Assembly: GCA_022457155.1 (NCBI GenBank)
Contig: JAJGOT010000051.1
Coordinates: forward strand, 2,109,001-2,173,000
DNA length: 64,000 nucleotides
Direction: 5' to 3'
DNA from: Cladopsammia gracilis
Taxonomy: Eukaryota; Cnidaria; Anthozoa; Scleractinia; Dendrophylliidae
Shown here: positions 56,095-64,000 of the stretch, in pieces
Position numbering within the stretch: position 1 is the first letter of the stretch
Layout of the letters: every line of letters begins with the position of its first letter
Notes under the pieces: generated by a model
Told to the model about the DNA's origin: nothing
Seen by the model: only the letters and a program-made list of their open reading frames with translations
The model's database searches: none
Made by a program: the position numbers and the translations under genes

Positions 56095-56420
56095 AATACC
56101 GAGGAACGAACCCCAACAAATACAAGTACACCGAAGGGACCACGGAAACTGTCCTTACATGAATTAACGGTGTCACCCTATTTAGCGGGATCCCACGAAT
56201 GACGCAATTTATGCATTCTATCATTAAAAAAATATAATGATTGTACAAAACTATGCAATTATTCTTTTTTCAAACTGTTAAAGTATGCGTAGCTAACAAA
56301 TTGTTCAATGTTAAGAATTACCCAAATTGGTCGAAATAAACAGAAAACTGTCCGTCATAACGGGGTATCCGTATTAAGTGGGTTTCGTAAAACAGGGTTT
56401 GGCAGTACTGCTCGGCAGCG
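56095..56420. repeat. Diverged repeat with CCGTATTAAG-type words
   Basis: AACTGTCCTTACATGAATTA…TTTAGCGGG near 56148 and AACTGTCCGTCATAACGGGG…TAAGTGGG near 56346 are diverged copies of the same motif. Noncoding. Confidence 0.45.
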
Positions 56421-56620
56421 ACTCTGCAATCGTCACACTTAAGTTTTTATTTTCAGACTTAAAAGTCAAGGTGCAAGAAATTTTGTAAAATATTGCTTTT
56501 TGTTTTCAACCTTTTGGATTATCCATAGCTAAATTTCAACTAACATGCCATAGCCAAGTTAGTGTGACTTACGTGGAAAAAAATAACATTGTTTCATTGC
56601 TTTTTATGTTGCATTAAAAG

Positions 56621-56697
56621 GTGGTTTGGACAGGACAGATGCCAATTCAAATGATGAAGACGCACCAAGTGTAAAATGTAATTTTACTTTAGGCAAG
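56621..56697 (+). CDS. VPS13: VPS13-like exon 29
   Basis: Encodes a DRTDANSNDEDAP linker then SVKCNFTLGK, the first strand of the second repeat series. The donor GTTGGT is weak, but it is the only nearby site that keeps frame with exon 30. Counterpart of exon 13. Confidence 0.75.
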
Positions 56698-57344
56698 GTT
56701 GGTGTTGATCTTTGTTAAAGATGATTATTTGTTTAAACGAAATCAGGCGGACGTTTTGGAAATTTTATGCCCGTCACAAAACTGTCAGTTGACGAAACTC
56801 AGTGGAATCACAACACTACCGTTTCACTCAATATTAAAGAACAATATAAGAATTCATATTTTTGTTAAATTCTGATAAACGATCAGTACCAAGGTAAAGT
56901 ATTGTTGAATAGCTTTATTTGAATGGTAACACGGTATGTTTTTTTCGAGAGACAAAAACGAAATGATAAACCCACATTATATAACTCAAGGTGTGACTTT
57001 CAGAGTGAAAAAAGCGATGGATTTGTACCCAATCCAAGGTGAAAAGTTTGCTCTTGCTACCAAAAATCCGAAGAAAATGTCCAGGTGTGCGTTTCTCGAA
57101 GCTCCCGAAGACTTTTCGGGCCCGAAAGCAATTTTTTAAATGTAGTTTCTAACGAAAGGCGTTGAAGTTTTTAGCCCACAAATCAGCTAAAGTTGTGTAG
57201 TAAACGCAACATTTTATTGCTTAGCTTTGAAAATCAACAAAAACTGAATCTTTATTGGTAAACATTCTCACCTAACACAGCTTTTCGGGTCCGAAAAGTT
57301 TTCGGGACTTTCGAGAAACGGGCGCCAGGGCTGTCACTATTTTT

Positions 57345-57660
57345 TATCTCGTGAATACGCGAAGCGTTGAACGAGATATAGTATACGGGGACAATTATGC
57401 AAACTGTCACTTGATTTATCACTCAAATGTAAACGTTTTTTCAATTCCCCAGTGTTTTACGTCATTCACACAATTCATATTTTTGTCACGCTAAGATGTT
57501 TTGGTCGTTTTAAATCTGTTTTCCTCGTTTTAAATCTGTTTTACTCTTCAATTCTTTGCCTTCAAACTCAGTATGGAAAATTGAAACCGAACTGTGGACT
57601 CAACCTTACGTTGTTTCTTATTCACGAGATGGCTCTTAGAGCCCTTTGATTTAAAAAAGT
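57345..57660. repeat. Reverse copy of the window-start repeat, one minisatellite unit
   Basis: TATCTCGTGAATACGCGAAG…AACGAGATA is one unit of the 370-950 array. The flank up to GAGATGGCTCTTAGAGCCC is the complement of 20-290. Confidence 0.75.
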
Positions 57661-58183
57661 GGGGAAGTAAAGAACGTTGCCGGGGAAAATTGGTCTCTGG
57701 TGTTATCAGTGTTTTGTTTTTGTATGAAAGTAGCCAGGGATCAAACACAAGATACTAGGTAAACATCCCTAGCCCCTGGCCCTTATTGACAGCCCTCAGT
57801 GACTGACCTAAAAGTCAAGACACTTTCAACAAATATAGGTATTCTTGAACCGTATTATGTTACGTTTGCGTTTCAGAGTAGAGTACAAAACTGTTTAAAA
57901 TTGTTTTCATCAAGTTAAACCTGAGTATGCGATTTGACGAATTTTAACTCTTAAACTCCCAAGAGTACCAAAATTGAAAGTTCAAGAAAAATCCCAAATT
58001 TCATTTTGTAAAATATTGAGAAACAAATTGTACCATGCAAAAGTACTGCAGAAGAGGTTTCATTTGAATGGTCACACCATAGGATTTCGTCCACAGACTA
58101 AAAAGTTACAACTACACTACATGTCTCCATAACTGACTCTGAACGTGAAGGGGTTAAAAACTTTCTGTTGATTGCTTGTACAG

Positions 58184-58340
58184 GTTCAAGTCAATTCGCC
58201 CAAGATTATAGATGGGATCGCCAAGCCTTACTTGGTTCTTGAGACAAAGAACATGGGTGCCACTGTCACCATGGAGACCTGGATTCTTAGAGCATTTGCA
58301 AAACTTGGAGCAATTGAGCTGCTTGACCATTTAAATAAAG
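58184..58340 (+). CDS. VPS13: VPS13-like exon 30
   Basis: 157 nt encoding GIAKPYLVLETKNMGATV and METWILRAFAKLGAIEL. Frame 0 in, G out, as in exon 14 (169 nt). Confidence 0.94.
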
Positions 58341-59259
58341 GTAACCTTATTTGCAGTCGAGTCTCTCTACGACGGTCACCCACGGATAACGTTAAACGCG
58401 AGCAAAATTCTAGTAGTTGTTAGGTTTTTGATAACGCAAATGGCAAAAAGGTACCCATGTTCAGTCTGATTTTCCCGCCATTTTTAACGTTTGCCGAATG
58501 CCATTTGACGTTTTCAACGCGAGGAGGGCTGTTTTCGCTTTTGTAAACACCGTGAGTATTTATTTTGGTATTTTGAATCGACAAATCCATTTTTTAAGCC
58601 CAGAGCTCCTTTATTTTATGTTCTATGAAAATAACTTGTAAATTTTAAAATTTACACACAAATAGAGCGAAAACAGGTATAAAAATATTAACAAAGCAGT
58701 CTTAACCGGAAACACTTATTAAAGTTAATACTCTAGAAGGTCGTTTTCCTTCATTTTATCTTTTTAGCGAGTTCACGTTAAGCTTGTAGAACAGTTTGTA
58801 CGTATTTCACGGCACACCTCAACTGGTAAGCTCGCAAGCTCGCATTCGCCGTTTGCCTTAGGACGCGATGTTCAATCTCTCTACAGTCGAACTTGTCGTT
58901 GCCTCTCTGTCGTTCGGACAAACCAATCTTAGATTGAAATCTGAACGATCCACGTCCGTTGGTGGATTGTTAAGATTGGTATCTGAATTCAGAATCCGCA
59001 AATGGAATGGATCGATCTTTTTTCAGATTTTTGTCCCAGCTAACATGAAAATTTCAACTATCTGGATTACCTAAATCTGAAACTGGATTGTCTAAAAGGA
59101 ATGCTACCTATATTACGGACAGTTTTCTTGATCCTGAAGAGACCAGAATTTAGATAAATGTTACCTATTAACAAAAAAAGGACACTGGGGTCTGTCGTTT
59201 TGCATTTTTTACAAGGTAAAAGTACTTCTAGTTGATCCAACATTGCTGTTATTTCTTAG
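58341..59259. other. VPS13 intron 30
   Basis: No gene. An inverted-word patch (ACCAATCTTAGATT / GTTAAGATTGGT) lies at about 58922-58985. Confidence 0.5.
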
Positions 59260-59333
59260 ATGCTGATGGCTCGCCAGTAAAATTGCTGTCTTCTTCTCAA
59301 GATGATGATCTTATCTCTGTGTCATATAAAAGA
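59260..59333 (+). CDS. VPS13: VPS13-like exon 31
   Basis: 74 nt encoding GSPVKLLSSSQDDDLISV. Same length and phases as exon 15; this pairing allowed exon 15 to be found in its long intron. Confidence 0.93.
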
Positions 59334-59581
59334 GTAAGTTAATACAGTCAGTAAATAGTACATTATCTTGTCCCATATCTTATAGTGATATTGTATGAAT
59401 GGATGATGGTACATGTACTGTATGAATTAAATATGTCACTTTTCTGCCAAAGGTTTGCTAAGCTGTAGAAAGAACCTTTGAAAAACAAAACTGTGTAACC
59501 CTTTGAAATTTTAAAGTGATTTATTTAATTGATAGAATTACAAAATTGGTTAACGATGGCAACTTTAATTGTTTTCCGAAG

Positions 59582-59724
59582 GTGGATCCCAGATGTCCAG
59601 AATTTGAATCAACGTTTTGCACTATCGAACAGCAAATAAATATCACTTTTTCAAAGCTGAGAATTGACTGCCTGCAGAATGCTCTGATGGATTTGCAGAT
59701 GTATGGCCTTGCTCTTATTGGCAG
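59582..59724 (+). CDS. VPS13: VPS13-like exon 32
   Basis: 143 nt encoding VDPRCPEFESTFCTIEQQ, then INITFSKLRI and a helix. Same length and phases as exon 16. Confidence 0.97.
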
Positions 59725-60004
59725 GTAAACGGACTACATGTCCTTGTGACAGGGCTAAAATTTTAACGTTATCCGGTTCACCATTCGTAGCTACAGTCCT
59801 GGCCAATTGGTTTAGGGAAATCTTTTTAATTACCTTTTTAGACATTTTTAGTGGAAAATTTGAAAATCGTCGATAATTAGTGTCACTAAATTCTAACTTA
59901 GAAAGTTGGTCCCCCCTACCCCCCATACGTCTTTTCCTTTAATTCATCGTCCTAGTCAATTATATAGACAACAATGTAACAAAGTGTAATGTATCCTATT
60001 TTAG

Positions 60005-60162
60005 TCTTGGAGAGACGGCCATGGCTCCAGCACCAGACAGCCCAAGTGGTTCAGACCAGAAAACAAGAAGCACAGTCAGTCTCAAAGTGGAGGCAGCATT
60101 ATCAGAAGTGGATGTTCTTTTCAGGTTATCTCAAAAGAATCTGGCTGACGTCAAGGTCCGAG
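60005..60162 (+). CDS. VPS13: VPS13-like exon 33
   Basis: 158 nt with a Ser/Pro linker, then VSLKVEAALSEVDVLFRL and VKVRG. It does in one exon what exons 17-19 do in the first repeat series (Ser at the entry, Gly at the exit). Confidence 0.93.
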
Positions 60163-60349
60163 GTGTGTGCCCATTAATGGTTTGCATTTGACAAAAAAAA
60201 AAAAATAGAAAAAAAAACGTCTATAAACATACAGTTTTATTCCCAAAGGATGGAAATTTTTTTGTTCTGTTATCCAACAAAGACCCCGTGCAAACCACCA
60301 ATTGTGTGGTATGAGTCCAGTGTTTTCGAGTGTGGAATACATGTGAAAG

Positions 60350-60572
60350 TAATGTTTACTACATGAGCGACACGGACGCGAATGTAGTAAACAACTTTTG
60401 AAATTCACATTCACATGTAAATTAGATACAACCACTCGTGAGTTGTATCTGGAATGCAAATTAGATACAACCACTCGTGAGTTGTATCAAGATTGTATCG
60501 GCCTATACAGGGTAATCGTGTGATTGGAATGGCTCAGTTCTATTTGTTAGTACCCTTATGAATTATTAATGA
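60350..60572. repeat. Dispersed repeat, internally deleted copy
   Basis: Same ends and AGATACAACCACTCGTGAG pair as 55191-55474, lacking about 60 bp after ATGAGCGA. Confidence 0.75.
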
Positions 60573-60911
60573 ATTTTACAAGGTGGAAATACATCAAGTG
60601 ATGTGAAATCTTCGTTGATGAGACTTAAGGTTTTCTCGGTGTTTGGAAATCCTGATGAAACAATCTTCCTCGTGTTTTGTATATACCTACTCAAACCATT
60701 CATAATTCCTGGAGAAATTCCAAGCAAAAGTTCACCAAATTTTATGGTAAATAGTATCACACATTCAAACCTCCTTCACCGTAGTACTTTCCTTTGTTTT
60801 CTCTTCGTGAATTATTAATGGCATTTGCTTTCCTCATCAAATGGCTGTTTTATACTTCATGTAAGTGAACTTGAAACCAGTGTCATCAACCAACCTTTTT
60901 TTTGTGCGTAG

Positions 60912-60963
60912 GTCTAACAGCAGAATTTCTTCTTTGGGAGAATGAACTTCTTTTAAAATCAAG
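60912..60963 (+). CDS. VPS13: VPS13-like exon 34
   Basis: 52 nt encoding LTAEFLLWENELLLKSR. Same length and phase as exon 20. Donor GTAAGT. Confidence 0.92.
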
Positions 60964-61473
60964 GTAAGTTGTAATTTAATAACGGTTTGTTTCTACAAGC
61001 TAAGTTATGTCTCAAGCAAGAGCTTTGACTCAAGCGCACTTGAGACTCTCAAGGAACACTTGTCTCCAGAAAATTGGGGTTCACACCGGATGAAAAAGTG
61101 TATTACTTGAAACATAAGCACACAATCACTATCAATGTTTTGCGGCGCTGCACGTGTCTTTCATGTATTTGCGTTTTACCTGTTCACATTCAGAGTTGGT
61201 TTTAAGTGCACTTTGGATGTACTTACAAGCCCTAGTGTGAAACCCTCAATTATCTTGGAATAAATTAATTCTCTTCAATGTTTATATTATCGGCCTTGTT
61301 GATCTTTTTTAATATTAGGGCGATGTAGCAGCTCTCGTAAGGTCTCACACCATTGGTTCGATACCCTTCGAAAGAACAATACAATAAACAACAGACACAA
61401 TGGCTCCTAAAAACAGAAGCCTACCGTAATATTACGCTGCTTTTACACATGTTTTGCGTATATTTTGTTACAG

Positions 61474-61525
61474 GCAAAAGGATCTTTCAGTTGTTGATCT
61501 TAATGCTGCTTCGTATTATCCTAAG
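61474..61525 (+). CDS. VPS13: VPS13-like exon 35
   Basis: 52 nt encoding KDLSVVDLNAASYYPK. Same length and phase as exon 21. Confidence 0.93.
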
Positions 61526-61616
61526 GTACTGATATGCTCTTTTAAACAGGTGCTGAGCACTATTTATATTTTCTTCTAGTTCTTAAACATGATGTTTTTA
61601 CCATAAAATACCAATA

Positions 61617-61897
61617 GAGCAGTTTTCAATTGAGTGTCGAAAGTAATTACACAATTGCTTTGGTTTTGCATTGCTACGCTTTGTGATTGGCTAAAAAAAT
61701 CTCGCGCCACTTTCTCGACCAATGAGAAGTAAATCCAAAACCAATCGTGACTTGCTTGCACGCGTTTGACCTCGCATGGCGCCGCCGACATGTAATTGCT
61801 TCGAGCTCTGATTGGTTCATTGGATTGTTTACGACTGCTGTGATTGGCCAGAGTAATTACTTTGGTTTTGGTTTTACGACACAATTGGAAACTGCTC
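61617..61897. mobile_element. CCAAT-rich MITE family, copy 3
   Basis: TA (61615-61616, 61898-61899) flanks GAGCAGTTTTCAATTGAG…CAATTGGAAACTGCTC. Confidence 0.8.
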
Positions 61898-62206
61898 TAA
61901 AACAAATGTACCGTCTTGGATTTCATAATTGTTACCAAAGTGATTTTAAAATGTGCAAGCTACTGCTACCTTGCCAAAAGCTAACAAATTGGTAAGGTTA
62001 TCATTTTGGTGCCTTTAAAGGGTAAAAGCATTTGAAGTAAACACGGGTTGTATCAGTCACCCTACCCCTGTACCCGGCTTGCTTAGGACTATTGTAGGGT
62101 GTTGCCTGCATTTCTTGTTTTAAGATAGTGTACAAACCTGACTACATTGTGTATATTTGAGGCATGATCATTGCATATGTTTTTAATTTCTTGGTTTTGT
62201 TTTCAG

Positions 62207-62245
62207 ATTATCTCAGTTGAGAACGAAAATGTATTTGACTTTGAG
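62207..62245 (+). CDS. VPS13: VPS13-like exon 36
   Basis: 39 nt encoding IISVENENVFDFE. Same length and frame as exon 22. Donor GTGAGA. Confidence 0.92.
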
Positions 62246-62527
62246 GTGAGATTGAACTTTATTATTGAATTTGAAGTCCGATTTTATGATTCTGTTTTGT
62301 TTACCAACTGTGGGATGTTACTATGCCGGATCAACTTCTTTGACACACAAGAAACTATCTAGTGAACTGTAAACAGTTTTTCATTAACCTTCATTATGAC
62401 ACAGTAGTACATTGCAGAAACAATGTTCTTAAACTTTAAAGCCACGCTCGGTTATTTGAAATCCCGCTAATCAAACAGCTTTTTGTTTCTCCTGAGCGAT
62501 GCCACTTACAGTGAATGTCTTTCTCAG

Positions 62528-62668
62528 TTTAACTACTTTTACAACTCAACACCTCTGAAGACGAATGACATAAGCCCAGCTGAACTTACAAAGCTGGATG
62601 GAAACTTGGAACTAAATATTGGCAAGATAAACATTGTCTTCCTGTATAGATTTATTGCTGAATTGTTG
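62528..62668 (+). CDS. VPS13: VPS13-like exon 37
   Basis: 141 nt encoding NLELNIGKINIVFLYRFIAE, the VG-I-V-L-F segment. Counterpart of exon 23. Donor GTAAGT. Confidence 0.95.
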
Positions 62669-62792
62669 GTAAGTATTTAGTTTGTGAATAAAATTGACTT
62701 AGGAACGGCTTGAAAAGTTTTGATTTTGTTCGGTAACTTTTTGGCCGTTATTTTTTGTACATCTGTACCTGTGATTTCCTTTCTTTTCAAAG

Positions 62793-62870
62793 CAATTTGT
62801 TGAGCCATTAACAAGCCCTCAGTCAACGCAGTATGTACAAGAAACTGCGCAGAGAGCAGTAACAGAACAG
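62793..62870 (+). CDS. VPS13: VPS13-like exon 38
   Basis: 78 nt encoding PLTSPQSTQYVQETAQRAV. Same length and frame as exon 24. Confidence 0.95.
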
Positions 62871-63323
62871 GTATGTGTATTGACAACGCTCATAATACAA
62901 GGGAAACACGCAACACTTAAGATACATTCTAACTTGGAAAGGCTTCACGAATAAGGCCGCAGTTGTGCAAATACTCTGTCTGTGTTTTCCTTCACTTAGC
63001 CACTACATCCTCTTATTTAAATGTACCGGTTACTCGCGAAATGCCGTTGTCGCTTAGCTGCAGTACAACTGCATTACTAGCGGTTACGACGGAGGTTAGC
63101 ATTAGTTAACATCCACCTTTACTGCACCTCAGACATCTTATTGAGAACTATATCGCAAAAAAAGAAACAGAACAAAGAGGTCGGTCTATATCTCTGTGAG
63201 CGCTTAATGCATGTAGTTTTTTTTGAATTTCTCACTATCCTCTCAAACAAGAAGTGTTTTGTGATTTCCAAGACGGTTCAAGTCATTTGGTTTCAGTTGT
63301 ACTTTGTTGGTGTATGTTTGTAG
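62871..63323. other. VPS13 intron 38
   Basis: Nothing recognised beyond a CAGACATCTTATTGAGAAC word related to the end of the 47360 element. Confidence 0.5.
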
Positions 63324-63553
63324 ATAGAGTCAATTCAAAGCCAGGGAACCCGCATCGGTCTGCAAGTTGCACTGAGCGCGCCACTGGTGATCATTCCACG
63401 TCACTCTCACTCAGTGGACATGCTGCTTGTGGACCTGGGACACTTGGATCTTCAGAATGAATTTGATGTTCTGCCATTACCAAAGGAGCATGGTGACACG
63501 GAGGCTGTGTTTGATGTCATGGAATTGTCCCTGCAGTCCGTGCAACTTTCAAG
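63324..63553 (+). CDS. VPS13: VPS13-like exon 39, last in window
   Basis: 230 nt encoding RIGLQVALSAPLVIIP and MLLVDLGHLDLQNE. Leaves AG before GTGAGG, as exon 25 leaves GG. The counterpart of exon 26 must lie beyond 64000. Confidence 0.96.
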
Positions 63554-64000
63554 GTGAGGCGCTGTTGACGGTGCAGTCGTGATATCAGCAATGTCCCAAC
63601 TGTTTTTGAAACTTGTCACTGCAACTTGCAACTTTTTGATTGCATCTTGCAACTTTTTTATTGCAACTTGCAACGGAACACTACAGTATGTAACGTAGCG
63701 CACAACTGTCGAAATCTTTTTGAGACAAAGTGGCCTGATGGTTACCAAAAGTTAAAGTTAATTCTACCGCTCCTCTCACAAGTGTAAAGAGTAATGTGTG
63801 GATTTGATTTATAATGCAATCGAAGTCGGTACAAAACTAAGGTATTTGCCGTTGTTGGAGCATTATTTTTTCAAATGTAGTGAACTTGAGCCTACCGTAA
63901 CTATAACAATTTCATTTGGTTTGTCATTGTTCAGAACTAAAATTAGTTATTCGGTCGATTAGTTACTTTCCCAAAAATTGTTAGTATGTTATTAGTTTTT
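63554..64000. other. VPS13 intron 39, runs off the window
   Basis: A short direct repeat of TTGCAACTT words at about 63610-63675; no exon seen. Confidence 0.6.

Larger units (their letters stand above)
1454..63553 (+). other. VPS13: VPS13-like gene, internal segment of 39 coding exons
   Basis: Joining the exons listed separately gives one open frame of about 1,240 residues whose order of segments follows the VPS13A/C family: the stretch with VQCTFETKPL and EPIEAIYDS, the VVIPEYG / LAVDLGHF segment, an acidic Ser-rich linker (EDVWFDAEENP), the DLGADLVVHSWDVQ segment, then two full repeat series. VPS13 proteins are rod-like bridges at membrane contact sites that move glycerophospholipids along a hydrophobic groove; that role is family knowledge. 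All introns are GT-AG with matching phase except one possible GC-AG (exon 28). A typical VPS13 has 3,100-3,700 residues, so this is roughly a third; the N-terminal chorein part lies upstream and the VAB and C-terminal parts downstream. VPS13A versus VPS13C cannot be settled from this segment; VPS13D and VPS13B look less similar. Intron 14 is 20.7 kb and hosts antisense genes. Confidence 0.93.

Noticed and set aside
56095..56163. Possible extra VPS13 exon after a TTTCAG acceptor
   Set aside because: It would stop after about 21 codons and match no VPS13 segment; the surrounding sequence is a diverged repeat.

Overview
This is a window of animal nuclear DNA. It is AT-rich, has spliceosomal introns with GT-AG borders, and is crowded with short terminal-inverted-repeat elements, tRNA-derived SINEs, Penelope-like and LINE fragments. 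Gene content and repeat style suggest a cnidarian, most likely a stony coral or close hexacorallian. That placement is inference; nothing in the window names the species.

The backbone is one large plus-strand gene, an internal segment of a VPS13-type bridge-like lipid transfer protein (VPS13A/C branch). I could chain 39 coding exons from 1454 to 63553 with every splice phase in agreement. They give about 3.7 kb of coding sequence (about 1,240 residues), so both ends of the gene lie outside the window. From exon 13 on, the exons fall into two consecutive series that match in order, phase and often exact length. These look like duplicated repeating-beta-groove (extended chorein) units.

The introns carry the rest. 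Intron 4 (3637-8232) holds a SINE split by a 2,976-bp foldback element with about 0.9-kb inverted arms, AG...CT ends and a 6-bp target duplication, resembling a non-autonomous Polinton. Intron 8 (9718-15411) holds the most unusual object: a 4,012-bp element with a TA duplication. It encodes a HUH-endonuclease/SF3-helicase Rep-like protein (plus strand) convergent with a Tc1/mariner-type DDE transposase (minus strand). It is framed by two identical 275-bp direct copies, each with its own inverted ends. It sits inside an older inverted-repeat element. Intron 12 has two Harbinger-like elements and a Penelope-like fragment. Intron 14 (20957-41701, 20.7 kb) contains a tandem triplication with three antisense class A GPCR genes. 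The third has lost its start codon. Copy A carries two insertions for which copies B and C preserve the empty sites.

The last third (42.7-64 kb) has closely spaced VPS13 exons with small repeat elements between them. These include a 466-bp inverted-repeat element containing a THAP zinc-finger reading frame, an inverted pair of tRNA-like SINEs, and a SINE with an internally amplified segment. The host gene and the mobile elements need not cooperate. The GPCR genes are nested passengers on the opposite strand of VPS13, and most other features are transposon debris.
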